From Streptomyces sp. NBC_00178 (GTDB taxonomy: Bacteria; Actinomycetota; Actinomycetes; Streptomycetales; Streptomycetaceae): a stretch of 64,000 bases of DNA. The notes beneath the pieces are model-generated. The model was not told the origin of the DNA. It did no database searches and was given only the letters and a program-made list of their open reading frames with translations. This document shows, one piece after another, positions 35,240 to 43,759 of this stretch (position 1 is the stretch's first letter; each line of letters begins with the position of its first letter). The DNA is taken from contig NZ_CP108143.1 in assembly GCF_036206005.1 (NCBI RefSeq), positions 2,990,001 to 3,054,000 on the forward strand. The letters run 5' to 3'. The position numbers were made by a program, and so were the translations under genes.

Positions 35240-36520
35240 ATGAGCGATTGGCCCGAAGGACGTAACGGCGGACCCGGCGACGGCTACGGGCGTGGCAGTG
35301 GCAGCCCGCAGCCCGAGGGCGCCCGCGCCATGCCGCACGTCCGGCGGCGCCCCGCACCCCCGCAGTCCCCGCCCCGCATCCCGCCGCAGCAGGGACAGGG
35401 GTACGACGACGGCCCCGGTTACGACAGCGGCTACAACACGGGCCAGGTCTACGGCGGCGGTCACGGTGGAGGCGGCCACGGAGGCGGCCACGGAGGTGGC
35501 GGTTACGGCGGCGACGGCGGCTACGTCCAGCCCCGCGCCGCCCCGGACTGGGGCCGCCGCATCAAGGTCGGCGTACTGACCCTCGTCGTCGTGGTCCTCG
35601 CCGTCTCCGTCGGCACGTACTTCTGGGCCGACGGCAAGCTCAAGCGCGACGTCGACCTCTCCAAGGTCATCGACCGCCCCTCCGAGGGCGACGGCACGAA
35701 CTACCTGATCGTGGGCTCCGACAGCCGCGAGGGTCTGACCGCCGAGGACAAGAAGAAGCTGCACACGGGCTCGGCCGAGGGCAAGCGCACCGACTCGATG
35801 ATGATCCTGCACGACGGCTCCAACGGCCCGACGCTGATCTCCCTGCCCCGCGACTCGAACGTCGAGATCCCCAGCTTCGTGGGATCGGAGTCCGGCAAGA
35901 CCTTCAAGGGCACCGGCCGCCAGGTGAAGCTGAACGCGGCGTACGCGGAGGACGGCCCGGAGCTGCTGGTCCGCACGGTCGAGTTCAACACCGGGCTGCG
36001 CATCGACCACTACGTCGAGATCGGCTTCGGCGGCTTCGCCAAGATCGTGGACGCGATCGGCGGGGTCGAGCTGGACATCCCCAAGGCGTTCAAGGACAAG
36101 AACTCCGGCGCCGACTTCCAGGCCGGCAAGCAGACGCTCAACGGCGAGCAGTCGCTCGCCTTCGTCCGCACCCGGTACGCCTTCGCGGGCAGTGACCTGG
36201 ACCGCACGAAGAACCAGCAGAAGTTCCTCGCGGCCCTGGCCTCCCAGACGGCGACGCCGTCCACGATCCTCAACCCGTTCAAGCTGTACCCGACGATGGG
36301 CGCCGGCCTGGACACGCTGGTCGTGGACAAGGACATGTCGCTCTGGTCGCTCGGCAAGATGTTCTTCGCGATGAAGGGCGTCACCGGCGGTGAGGGCACG
36401 TCGATGAACATGCCGATCTCGGGCAGCGTGGGCGGCAACCTGGTCTGGGACAAGGCCAAGGTCAAGCAGCTCGTGGAGCAGCTGAAGAACGACGAGAAGG
36501 TCACGGTCAAGGGCAACTGA
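35240..36520 (+). CDS. LCP family protein 5, glycine-rich N-terminus
   Basis: This 426-residue protein opens with a long cytoplasmic tail containing Tyr/Gly repeats and a Gly/His run (about 71-95, YGGGHGGGGHGGGHGGGGYG), then a membrane helix (about 108-130). The LCP domain (about 150-350) carries NYLIVGSDSREGLTAEDK, RTDSMMILHDGSNGPTLISLPRDSN, LRIDHYVEIGFGGFAKIVDAIGGVELDI and GEQSLAFVRTRYAF. It ends soon after and lacks LytR_C. No Shine-Dalgarno precedes the ATG, and CACACT ending seven bases upstream may be the -10 box of a leaderless message. It is divergent from the thioesterase gene. Confidence 0.92.
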   Translation: MSDWPEGRNGGPGDGYGRGSGSPQPEGARAMPHVRRRPAPPQSPPRIPPQQGQGYDDGPGYDSGYNTGQVYGGGHGGGGHGGGHGGGGYGGDGGYVQPRAAPDWGRRIKVGVLTLVVVVLAVSVGTYFWADGKLKRDVDLSKVIDRPSEGDGTNYLIVGSDSREGLTAEDKKKLHTGSAEGKRTDSMMILHDGSNGPTLISLPRDSNVEIPSFVGSESGKTFKGTGRQVKLNAAYAEDGPELLVRTVEFNTGLRIDHYVEIGFGGFAKIVDAIGGVELDIPKAFKDKNSGADFQAGKQTLNGEQSLAFVRTRYAFAGSDLDRTKNQQKFLAALASQTATPSTILNPFKLYPTMGAGLDTLVVDKDMSLWSLGKMFFAMKGVTGGEGTSMNMPISGSVGGNLVWDKAKVKQLVEQLKNDEKVTVKGN

Positions 36521-36543
36521 CCGGCGGTACACAGCGGTACACA

Positions 36544-36575
36544 GAAGATCCGGACGGTCCTCCGTCCGGATCTTC
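36544..36575. terminator. terminator between LCP gene 5 and DUF397 gene
   Basis: GAAGATCCGGACGG, loop TCCT and CCGTCCGGATCTTC form a 14-bp perfect stem 24 bases after the LCP stop, followed by CTGTTT. It also faces the convergent DUF397 gene. Confidence 0.75.
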
Positions 36576-36601
36576 CTGTTTCCCGGCCCGGCGCGAGCCG
36601 G

Positions 36602-36811
36602 TCAGTCGCCGCCCGTGTGCGCCACGAAGTCCGCCCACGCGGACGGCCCGAAGCCGACCTGCGGACCGGGCACGTGCTTGGAGTCGCGAACGTGCACCCG
36701 GCCCGACCCCACGGCGACCTCGACGCAGTCGTTCCCGTTGCTGGTGTCGCTGTAGCTGCTCTTGAACCAGACGAGCGAACCGGGGCCCTCAGCAGGTTTC
36801 TTGCGAATCAT
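36602..36811 (-). CDS. DUF397 protein
   Basis: This 69-residue protein has the DUF397 core: LVWFKSSYSDTSNGNDCVEVAV, then VHVRDSKHVPGPQVGFGPSAWADFV. DUF397 proteins are paired with Xre/DUF5753 regulators across Streptomyces and are thought to act as partners or antagonists of the DNA-binding protein. Some pairs have been described as toxin-antitoxin-like. Its ATG overlaps the TGA of the Xre gene (ATGA), so the two are translationally coupled. It is cytoplasmic. Confidence 0.92.
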   Translation of the reverse strand: MIRKKPAEGPGSLVWFKSSYSDTSNGNDCVEVAVGSGRVHVRDSKHVPGPQVGFGPSAWADFVAHTGGD

Positions 36812-37686
36812 GTCTCTCCCAGCACTTCATCGATGAGAGCCAGGGACTCCCCCGGCGGGAGAGCCTGGGCCCTGATAATGCCGTACCGCAGCTCAAGCAC
36901 CCGAAGTTGTTTCGGGTCGGAGATGGGCCGCCCTCCGTACTCGTCGTCGGTACGACCCATTGCTGAGCCGTCACCGAACTTGAGCACCTGGATCCTTCCG
37001 CCCGTGCCCGGGTGATCCCAGCGGATCGTCGGCATCACCTGGATCTCGACGTTCCGCATCTCCCCTACTTCCAACAGGCGTTCGAGCTGTTGGCGTTGGA
37101 CCATTGTGCCCCCGGTAGGACGGCGGAGCGTCGCTTCTTCCAGGACGAAGCTGAGATCCAAAGCGGCTGGCTGGTCGAGGACGCGCTGCCGAGCCATCCG
37201 CGCCGCCAGCATGCGCTCCAGCTCATCGGCGGAGTAGGCAGGTCGCCGAGTCCGCAGAAGGGCATGGGCATGGGCGTTCGTCTGCAACAGACCGTGCAGT
37301 GCGTGGCTCCCGTACGACAGCAGTTCGACTGCTTTGGCTTCCAGTTTCGCCAGGTCCCGCACCTTCCTCGGGTACCGGACCTCTGCCACCTCCCGCTTCA
37401 TCATGGCCAGCTTCCCGCCCGCCCCCAGCACCTCGTCCGCGCGGTCCAGGAACTCCGGCCGGGGGATGCGCCGACCTCCCTCGACCTTGTAGACCAGGTC
37501 CTCGCCGTACCCGATCGCCGCCCCGAACTCGCCGGCCCGCATCCCGGCCGCCTCGCGCCAGGCCTTGATCTGGCGGCCGACGGCGGCGACCACGGCCGCC
37601 CCCGATTCGTCGTCGGGGTCGACGTCCCAGCCGGGCTCGTCCGCTCCACCGCACACACGCTGTGTACCGGCCTCATCCACGCTCAT
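36808..37686 (-). CDS. Xre-type regulator with DUF5753 domain
   Basis: This 292-residue protein has an N-terminal helix-turn-helix (about 35-90: GRQIKAWREAAGMRAGEFGAAIGYGEDLVYKVEGGRRIPRPEF) and a C-terminal DUF5753 domain (about 105-290: ELLSYGSHALHGLLQTNAHAHALLR, RQRVLDQPAALDLSFVLEEATLRRP, QLERLLEVGEMRNVEIQVMPT). The ATG at 37686 (MSVDEAGTQ) has GGAAG about 12 bases upstream. Another ATG at 37710 is possible. This family includes BldB-neighbourhood-type and AbaA-like regulators of development and antibiotic production. Which genes it controls cannot be read here. It is coupled to the DUF397 gene downstream and divergent from the winged-helix gene. Confidence 0.9.
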   Translation of the reverse strand: MSVDEAGTQRVCGGADEPGWDVDPDDESGAAVVAAVGRQIKAWREAAGMRAGEFGAAIGYGEDLVYKVEGGRRIPRPEFLDRADEVLGAGGKLAMMKREVAEVRYPRKVRDLAKLEAKAVELLSYGSHALHGLLQTNAHAHALLRTRRPAYSADELERMLAARMARQRVLDQPAALDLSFVLEEATLRRPTGGTMVQRQQLERLLEVGEMRNVEIQVMPTIRWDHPGTGGRIQVLKFGDGSAMGRTDDEYGGRPISDPKQLRVLELRYGIIRAQALPPGESLALIDEVLGET

Positions 37687-38073
37687 CCGTGCCCCACTTC
37701 CGACGTGCATGCCATTTCTGCTCAACCCTGTGCGTCCCCGGTCCGTCACCCTGGACAGCCGGGACAGCGCTGTGACCACGGCCACCGGGTCGTGGAGACC
37801 TGCGACCCGGTGAACCGCGACCCGGTGCTCCAGGACGCGGTGCTCCACGACGCATAAGGCTTTGAAGAAACTGGGGAAATCACCTTCCCCAACCCAACCC
37901 GACCCACGCGCCGTTCACGTCACTCGCGCGGGTGACATATGGCAACTGGGCTGGATTTGAGACGGGTTGCCGGGCATATGCTCGCCCCGACCACCACAGA
38001 CATGCGACGGCCCCCGGCCGGGACTACGAATCCCGATCGAGGGCCTGACCACCGAGGAAGAGAAAGCTTCCCG
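37687..38073. promoter_or_regulatory. Xre / winged-helix divergent control region
   Basis: These are 387 bases without a supported gene. A 7-bp dyad TGGGGAA-N6-TTCCCCA (37872-37891) and the octamer palindrome GCATATGC (37974-37981) are the clearest elements and may be operators for the Xre protein. GTGACA near 37932 could be a -35 box for the plus-strand gene. Confidence 0.4.
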
Positions 38074-39090
38074 ATGGCTACTCAGCAGGCTATCGCGCCC
38101 CCGTGCGCCCCGCCCCCGTCATCCGGGGACGCCGTCACACCGTCCTCCGGTGTCGTCCACCTCAACGTCCGGCATTCCGCCGGTTTCACCGTCGTCGGCA
38201 ACCACCTCGCCCAGCATCGCGGCCTCTCACTCGTCGCGATCGGGCTGGCCCTGCACATCCAGTCACTGCCCGCCGGAGCGAAGATCGGCATCAAGCGCCT
38301 CGCCGAGCGCTTCCCGGAGAGCGAGACCCGCATCGCCTCCGCCCTGCGGGAGTTGGAGGCCACCGGCTATCTCCACCGCAGCCGTGTACGCCTGGCCGAC
38401 GGCCGCATCGTGACCCGCACGGTCTCGTGCAACCAGCCAGGCGCGGACGCGGTCGCCGGCTCAGTGGCAGCCGTTCCAGGGCCCCGGACCCGACGACACC
38501 CGGTCGCACCTCCGCGACAGAGCCCGGCCGCACCGCCCCAGGACCAGCCGCCCTCACCGCGGGTGTCACCGCAGCCGCCCGCACCCGTACCCGTTCCCGT
38601 ACAGCAGCCCACCCCGGCCCGCGTACCGCCGCCCACTGCGCGCACGACACCACCCGCACCGCTTCCGCAGCCGAGCACGCTCACCCCGGAACTCCAGCGA
38701 ACAGCCGCAGCGGTCCTCGCCGACCTGCGCCGCCACGCTCCTCAACTCGGGCTGACCGAGGCCGACATCCGCACCCTCACCCCGGGCGTCGCCGCCTGGC
38801 TCGAACGCGACGCCCACCCCGACTCCGTCCGGCACGCCCTCACGGCCGACCTGCCGGTTCCCGTGAAGCACCCGGCGAAGTTCCTTCGGCACCGCATCAC
38901 CACGCTCCTGCCGCCGCCGCTCCCCGGAGCCAAGGATCTCGCGCCACCAGCCCGCCCCGGCGCGATCGTCATCCCGCTCCAGAACTGCGACCACTGCGAC
39001 CGCGCCTTCCGGTCACGCCACCCGGGCCACTGCCGCGACTGCCGCACCGACGCCGAAGCCGCTCATGCGCACCGGGCCCGGGCGAGCTGA
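38074..39090 (+). CDS. winged-helix protein with C-terminal zinc-ribbon-like motif
   Basis: This 338-residue protein has a winged-helix segment (about 36-120: FTVVGNHLAQHRGLSLVAIGLALHIQSLP, KRLAERFPESETRIASALRELEATGYLHR). It is followed by a proline-rich linker (about 130-210), a helical region (about 215-280) and a C-terminal cysteine cluster CDHC-X11-CRDC (C305, C308, C320, C323). This looks like a DNA-binding regulator of the helix-turn-helix type common in Streptomyces. The ATG at 38074 is the first start giving a coding N-terminus. It is divergent from the Xre/DUF397 pair, and the three appear to be one accessory module. Its targets are unknown. Confidence 0.82.
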   Translation: MATQQAIAPPCAPPPSSGDAVTPSSGVVHLNVRHSAGFTVVGNHLAQHRGLSLVAIGLALHIQSLPAGAKIGIKRLAERFPESETRIASALRELEATGYLHRSRVRLADGRIVTRTVSCNQPGADAVAGSVAAVPGPRTRRHPVAPPRQSPAAPPQDQPPSPRVSPQPPAPVPVPVQQPTPARVPPPTARTTPPAPLPQPSTLTPELQRTAAAVLADLRRHAPQLGLTEADIRTLTPGVAAWLERDAHPDSVRHALTADLPVPVKHPAKFLRHRITTLLPPPLPGAKDLAPPARPGAIVIPLQNCDHCDRAFRSRHPGHCRDCRTDAEAAHAHRARAS

Positions 39091-39194
39091 CACCGGCACG
39101 GAAGCCCGCGTGGGCTGCACCAGCTCATCAGCCCGCGAGCCGACAACAACGCAGAGTGACTCCGAGGCGAAGCAGAACACCCCCTCCCCTACGC

Positions 39195-39229
39195 CCTGAG
39201 GCCCCCGGCATACCGCCGGGGGCCTCAGG
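39195..39229. terminator. terminator between winged-helix and acyl-CoA dehydrogenase genes
   Basis: CCTGAGGCCCCCGGC and GCCGGGGGCCTCAGG form a 15-bp perfect stem with loop ATACC, followed on the plus strand by ATTCT. It lies between convergent genes. Confidence 0.8.
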
Positions 39230-39257
39230 ATTCTCCGCGCACGGGCCGGCGCGCGGG

Positions 39258-40424
39258 TTACGGCAGGTTGCGCGCCATGACGATGCGCTGGACCTGGTTG
39301 GTGCCCTCGTAGATCTGCGTGATCTTGGCGTCGCGCATCATGCGCTCGACCGGGTAGTCACGGGTGTAGCCGTAGCCGCCGAGCAGCTGGACGGCGTCCG
39401 TGGTGACCTCCATCGCGACGTCGGAGGCGAAGCACTTGGCTGCGGCGCCGAAGAAGGTCAGGTCGCCGTCGAGGCGCTCGGACTTCGCGGCCGCCGCGTA
39501 GGTGAGCTGGCGGGCGGCCTCCAGCTTCATGGCCATGTCGGCGAGCATGAACTGGATGCCCTGGAAGTCGGCGATCGGCTTGCCGAACTGCTTGCGCTCC
39601 TGGACGTAGCCCTTGGCGTAGTCGAGGGCGCCCTGCGCGATCCCGAGCGCCTGGGCCGCGATCGTGATGCGGGTGTGGTCCAGGGTCTTCATCGCGGTGG
39701 CGAAGCCGGTGCCCTCCTCGCCGATCATGCGGTCGGCGGGGATGCGGACGTTGTCGAGATACACCTCGCGCGTCGGGGAGCCCTTGATGCCGAGCTTCTT
39801 CTCCGGAGCGCCGAAGGAGACGCCCTCGTCGGACTTCTCGACGACGAACGCCGAGATGCCCTTGGAGCGCTTCGTCGGGTCGGTGACGGCCATCACCGTG
39901 TAGTACTCGGACTCGCCCGCGTTGGTGATCCAGCGCTTCACACCGTTGAGGATCCAGAAGTCGCCGTCACGCACCGCCTTGGTCTTCATGCCGGCCGCGT
40001 CGGAGCCCGCGTCCGGCTCGGACAGGGCGTACGAGAACATCGCGTCGCCCTTGGCCAGCGGGCCGAGGTACTTCTTCTTGAGCGCCTCGGAGCCGGAGAG
40101 GATGACCGGGAGCGAGCCCAGCTTGTTCACGGCAGGGATCAGGGACGAGGACGCGCAGACGCGGGCGACCTCCTCGATCACGATGACCGTGGCGAGCGCG
40201 TCGGCGCCCGCGCCGCCGTACTCCTCGGGGACGTGGACCGCGTGCAGGTCGGACGCGACCAGGGCGTCCAGCGCCTCGCGGGGGAAGCGCCCCTCCTCGT
40301 CCACCTCGGCGGCGAACGGGCCGATCTTCGCCTCGGCCAGCGAACGGATCGTCTCGCGGAGCATGTCGTGCTCCTCGGCCGGACGGTACAGGTCGAAGTC
40401 GGTCGAACCCGCCAAGACGTTCAC
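39258..40424 (-). CDS. acyl-CoA dehydrogenase (FadE25-like)
   Basis: This 388-residue FAD enzyme desaturates acyl-CoA at the alpha-beta position. The N-terminal helical domain begins MNVLAGSTDFDLYRPAEE. The FAD/substrate motif is MFSYALSEPDAGSDAAGMKTKA, and the beta domain includes WILNGVKRWITNAGESEYYTVMA. The C-terminal helices hold RITIAAQALGIAQGALDYA, RKQFGKPIADFQGIQFMLADMA and YEGTNQVQR, where the Glu of YEGT is the catalytic base position. The context resembles fadE25 near purE/purK in Mycobacterium. The GTG at 40424 has only a marginal ribosome site and may begin a nearly leaderless message. It is divergent from the sugar dehydrogenase gene. Confidence 0.95.
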   Translation of the reverse strand: MNVLAGSTDFDLYRPAEEHDMLRETIRSLAEAKIGPFAAEVDEEGRFPREALDALVASDLHAVHVPEEYGGAGADALATVIVIEEVARVCASSSLIPAVNKLGSLPVILSGSEALKKKYLGPLAKGDAMFSYALSEPDAGSDAAGMKTKAVRDGDFWILNGVKRWITNAGESEYYTVMAVTDPTKRSKGISAFVVEKSDEGVSFGAPEKKLGIKGSPTREVYLDNVRIPADRMIGEEGTGFATAMKTLDHTRITIAAQALGIAQGALDYAKGYVQERKQFGKPIADFQGIQFMLADMAMKLEAARQLTYAAAAKSERLDGDLTFFGAAAKCFASDVAMEVTTDAVQLLGGYGYTRDYPVERMMRDAKITQIYEGTNQVQRIVMARNLP

Positions 40425-40602
40425 TCCCCAAGGATGCTAACTACCGTTAAGTAACCCCGATTTTAGTGGCCGCGCCCGGCGGAGGCATACGGGCGGGACA
40501 CGTGAGCTTGCCGACAGCCCCCGGGGCCCTGCGGGATCAGGCCCTCCACGGGCCCCGGATATGCTCGGTCCGCACGTCTGTCCGCATCGTTCAGGAGCAC
40601 CC
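40425..40602. promoter_or_regulatory. acyl-CoA dehydrogenase / sugar dehydrogenase promoter region
   Basis: A conspicuous AT-rich patch, GCTAACTACCGTTAAGTAAC (40436-40455), holds the dyad GTTA-AG-TAAC. On the minus strand it also holds TAGTTA or TAGCAT as a -10 candidate just before the GTG. It resembles TetR-type operators of lipid genes. On the plus side AGGAG (40593-40597) is the ribosome site of the dehydrogenase gene. Confidence 0.45.
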
Positions 40603-41946
40603 ATGGCCCTCAGGATCACCGTGATCGGCACCGGCTACCTCGGCGCCACCCATGCCGCGGCCATGGCGGAGCTGGGCTTCGAAGTGCTCGGGCTCGACGT
40701 CGTCCCCGAGAAGATCGAGATGCTCTCGGCGGGCAGGGTGCCGATGTACGAGCCGGGGCTCGAGGAGATCCTGCAGAAGCACGTCGCGGGTATCGAGGGC
40801 TCGACCGGGCGGCTGAGGTTCACCACCTCCTGGGAGGAGATCGGCGCCTTCGGCGACGTCCACTTCGTCTGCGTGAACACTCCGCAGAAGCACGGCGAGT
40901 ACGCCTGCGACATGAGCTATGTGGACAGCGCCTTCGAATCGCTCGCCCCGCAGCTGACCCGCCCCGCCCTGGTCGTCGGCAAGTCCACCGTGCCGGTGGG
41001 CTCCGCCGCCCGGCTGGCGGAGCGGCTGGCCGAACTGGCCCCGGTGGGCACCGACGCCGAGCTGGCCTGGAACCCCGAGTTCCTCCGCGAGGGCTTCGCC
41101 GTCAAGGACACGCTGCACCCGGACCGGATCGTCGTGGGTGTGGAGAGCGAGCGGGCCGAGAAGCTGCTGCGCGAGGTGTACGCGGTCCCCGTCGCCGAGG
41201 GCTCCCCCTTCGTGGTGACGGACTTCCCGACGGCCGAACTGGTGAAGACCTCGGCCAACTCCTTCCTGGCGACCAAGATCTCGTTCATCAACGCCATGGC
41301 GGAGGTCTGCGAGGCCGCCGACGGCGACGTGGTGAAGCTCGCCGAGGCCATCGGCCACGACGAGCGGATCGGGAAGAAGTTCCTGCGGGCCGGCATCGGC
41401 TTCGGCGGGGGCTGTCTGCCCAAGGACATCCGCGCCTTCATGGCCCGCGCCGGTGAGCTGGGCGCGGACCAGGCGCTGACCTTCCTGCGGGAGGTCGACT
41501 CCATCAACATGCGCCGCCGCGGCCACATGGTCGAGCTGGCCCGCGAGGCCGTGGGCGGCGGGTCGTTCCTCGGGACGCGGGTCGCCGTGCTGGGCGCCAC
41601 GTTCAAGCCGGACTCCGACGACGTACGCGACTCCCCGGCCCTGAACGTCGCCGGGCAGATCCACCTGCAGGGCGGCCAGGTCACCGTCTTCGACCCCAAG
41701 GGCATGGACAACGCCCGCCGCCTCTTCCCGACGCTGGGCTACGCCGACACGGCGCTGGACGCGGTGCGCGGTGCGGACGTGGTGCTGCACCTGACCGAGT
41801 GGCGCGAGTTCCGGGAGCTGGACGCGGCGGCGCTGGGCGAGGCCGCCGGGCGGCGGATCATCCTGGACGGCCGCAACGCGCTGGACCCGGCGGTGTGGCG
41901 TGACGCCGGATGGACCTACCGGGCGATGGGACGCCCGAAGGCCTGA
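40603..41946 (+). CDS. UDP-glucose/GDP-mannose dehydrogenase family protein
   Basis: This 447-residue NAD enzyme performs a four-electron oxidation of a nucleotide sugar to the uronic acid. The N-terminal NAD loop is ITVIGTGYLGATHAAAM. The central helix has LVKTSANSFLATKISFINAMAEVCEA. The catalytic cysteine is C271 in GIGFGGGCLPKDIRAF. The C-terminal domain has VAVLGATFKPDSDDVRDSPALNVA. Length and motifs are complete. UDP-glucose is the likeliest substrate (giving UDP-glucuronate), but GDP-mannose cannot be excluded given the nearby mannose genes. The ATG has AGGAG six bases upstream. It would supply acidic sugar for an envelope polymer. Confidence 0.93.
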   Translation: MALRITVIGTGYLGATHAAAMAELGFEVLGLDVVPEKIEMLSAGRVPMYEPGLEEILQKHVAGIEGSTGRLRFTTSWEEIGAFGDVHFVCVNTPQKHGEYACDMSYVDSAFESLAPQLTRPALVVGKSTVPVGSAARLAERLAELAPVGTDAELAWNPEFLREGFAVKDTLHPDRIVVGVESERAEKLLREVYAVPVAEGSPFVVTDFPTAELVKTSANSFLATKISFINAMAEVCEAADGDVVKLAEAIGHDERIGKKFLRAGIGFGGGCLPKDIRAFMARAGELGADQALTFLREVDSINMRRRGHMVELAREAVGGGSFLGTRVAVLGATFKPDSDDVRDSPALNVAGQIHLQGGQVTVFDPKGMDNARRLFPTLGYADTALDAVRGADVVLHLTEWREFRELDAAALGEAAGRRIILDGRNALDPAVWRDAGWTYRAMGRPKA

Positions 41947-41952
41947 CACGCG

Positions 41953-41983
41953 GGAGGGGGCGGCCGCAGCGGCCGCCCCCTCC
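41953..41983. terminator. terminator after the sugar dehydrogenase gene
   Basis: GGAGGGGGCGGCCG and CGGCCGCCCCCTCC form a 14-bp perfect stem with loop CAG, followed by TCGCTTTCC. It lies between convergent genes. Confidence 0.75.
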
Positions 41984-42006
41984 TCGCTTTCCTCGACGCC
42001 GTGCGG

Positions 42007-43215
42007 TCAGTACGAGTGACCCTGGCCGTCGAGCGCGTCGATCGTCGCGTGCGACGGGCCGACGCGGGCGCCGAGGTCGGCCGCGACCGATTCCGCGTCA
42101 CGCAGCACCCTGACCGCGTTCCGCCAGGTCAGCTTGGCCACGTCCTGGTCCGACCAGCCGCGCGTGAGCAGCTCGGCGATCAGGTGCGGGTAGCCCGACA
42201 CGTCCTCCAGCTCCAGCGGCAGGAAGGCCGTTCCGTCGTAGTCACCGCCGATGCCGACGTGATCGATCCCGGCGACCTCGCGCATGTGGTCGAGGTGGTC
42301 GGCGATCGTGGCGACGGTGGCCATCGGGCGCGGGTTGACCGCCTCGAAGTCCGCGTGGATCCGCATGGCCGCCGGAGTGGTGTCCAGGTGGTGCAGACCG
42401 TGCTCCCGCATGTTGCGGTCGGCGGCCAGGGTCCACTCCACGGCAGCGGGCAGGACGAACTTCGGCACGAAGGTCGCCATGGCCACACCACCGTTGGCCG
42501 CGAGCATCCGCAGGACGTCGTCCGGGATGTTCCTCGGGTGGTCGCAGACCGCCCGGGCGGAGGAGTGCGAGAAGATCACCGGCGCCACGGACGTGGCGAG
42601 GGCGTCCCGCATCGTGGTGGCCGCGACGTGCGAGAGGTCGACCAGCATGCCGATGCGGTTCATCTCCCGCACGACCTCGCGGCCGAACTCAGACAGGCCG
42701 CCGACGCGCGGGGAGTCCGTCGCCGAGTCCGCCCAGTCGGTGTTGTCGTTGTGCGTCAGCGTCATGTAGCGGACGCCGAGCGTGTGCAGGGCGCGCAGGG
42801 TGCCCAGCGAGTTGTTGATGGAGTGGCCGCCCTCGGCACCCATCAGGGAGGCGATGCGGCCCTCGGCACGGGCCTTCTCCATGTCGTCGGCCGTCAGGGC
42901 GCGCCGCAGGTCGGCCGGGTAGCGCGCGAGCATCTCCGTGACGACGTCGATCTGCTCCAGCGTGGCACTGACCGCGTCGTCGCCGGCCAGACTCGGCGCG
43001 ACGTAGACGGACCAGAACTGGGCCCCGACGCCGCCGGCCCGCAGGCGCGGGATGTCGGTGTGCAGGCTGCCGGTCTGGTCGGAGGCGATGTCACGGGCGT
43101 CCAGGTCGTAGCCGACCTGTTCACGCAGGGCCCACGGCAGGTCGTTGTGACCGTCGACCACGGGGTGGTCGGCGAGCAGCAGGCGGGCGCGTTCGAGGGT
43201 GCCGGGAAGGCTCAT
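42007..43215 (-). CDS. membrane dipeptidase (renal dipeptidase family, M19)
   Basis: This 402-residue zinc amidohydrolase-fold enzyme splits dipeptides, including D-residue-containing ones. [12 protein letters not shown] holds the first metal His and Asp. [32 protein letters not shown] supplies the bridging Glu. [19 protein letters not shown] and [22 protein letters not shown] give the remaining His ligands. [15 protein letters not shown] is the usual C-terminal motif. There is no signal peptide, so it is cytoplasmic. Its ATG is only seven bases past the purE stop, so it belongs to the purK-purE transcript. That link between purine synthesis and peptide turnover is unexplained. Confidence 0.93.
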   Translation of the reverse strand: MSLPGTLERARLLLADHPVVDGHNDLPWALREQVGYDLDARDIASDQTGSLHTDIPRLRAGGVGAQFWSVYVAPSLAGDDAVSATLEQIDVVTEMLARYPADLRRALTADDMEKARAEGRIASLMGAEGGHSINNSLGTLRALHTLGVRYMTLTHNDNTDWADSATDSPRVGGLSEFGREVVREMNRIGMLVDLSHVAATTMRDALATSVAPVIFSHSSARAVCDHPRNIPDDVLRMLAANGGVAMATFVPKFVLPAAVEWTLAADRNMREHGLHHLDTTPAAMRIHADFEAVNPRPMATVATIADHLDHMREVAGIDHVGIGGDYDGTAFLPLELEDVSGYPHLIAELLTRGWSDQDVAKLTWRNAVRVLRDAESVAADLGARVGPSHATIDALDGQGHSY

Positions 43216-43222
43216 GGCGCGC

Positions 43223-43759
43223 CTACTTCCCGAAACCGAAGGAGTCCGCGCCCTGGGTCTTGGCGCGCAGCCGCTTGCCCTTCTCGGTCGCCTGCTCCTT
43301 GAGCTCCTGCTGGAACTCCTTCATCCGCGCGAGCAGTTCGCCGTCGTGGGCGGCCAGGATGCGGGCGGCGAGCAGACCGGCGTTGCGGGCGCCGCCGACG
43401 GACACCGTGGCGACGGGGACGCCCGCCGGCATCTGGACGATGGACAGCAGGCTGTCCATGCCGTCGAGGTACTTGAGCGGGACCGGCACGCCGATCACGG
43501 GCAGCGGGGTCACCGAGGCGAGCATGCCGGGGAGGTGGGCCGCCCCGCCCGCCCCCGCGATGATCGCCTTGAGACCGCGGTCCGCCGCCTCCTCGCCGTA
43601 CGCGATCATCTCGTGCGGCATGCGGTGGGCCGAGACGACGTCGACCTCGTAGGGGATCTGGAACTCGTCGAGGGCCTTGGCGGCGGCTTCCATCACGGGC
43701 CAGTCGGAGTCCGAGCCCATGACGATCCCGACGACGGGTCCGGAGGCGGTGGCGCTCAT
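43223..43759 (-). CDS. purE: N5-carboxyaminoimidazole ribonucleotide mutase
   Basis: This 178-residue enzyme converts N5-CAIR to CAIR in purine synthesis. [19 protein letters not shown] is the substrate/phosphate loop. [11 protein letters not shown] carries the key His and the loop of class I Pur[18 protein letters not shown] and [44 protein letters not shown] complete the fold. The pairing with PurK confirms class I (mutase, not carboxylase). The ATG overlaps the purK stop (ATGA). A basic C-terminal tail of about 20 residues is extra. Confidence 0.97.
   Translation of the reverse strand: MSATASGPVVGIVMGSDSDWPVMEAAAKALDEFQIPYEVDVVSAHRMPHEMIAYGEEAADRGLKAIIAGAGGAAHLPGMLASVTPLPVIGVPVPLKYLDGMDSLLSIVQMPAGVPVATVSVGGARNAGLLAARILAAHDGELLARMKEFQQELKEQATEKGKRLRAKTQGADSFGFGK

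Noticed and set aside
36602..39090. Mobile element or integrated phage remnant
   Set aside because: There is no integrase, transposase, attachment-type direct repeat or change in base composition. The module looks like ordinary chromosomal accessory genes.
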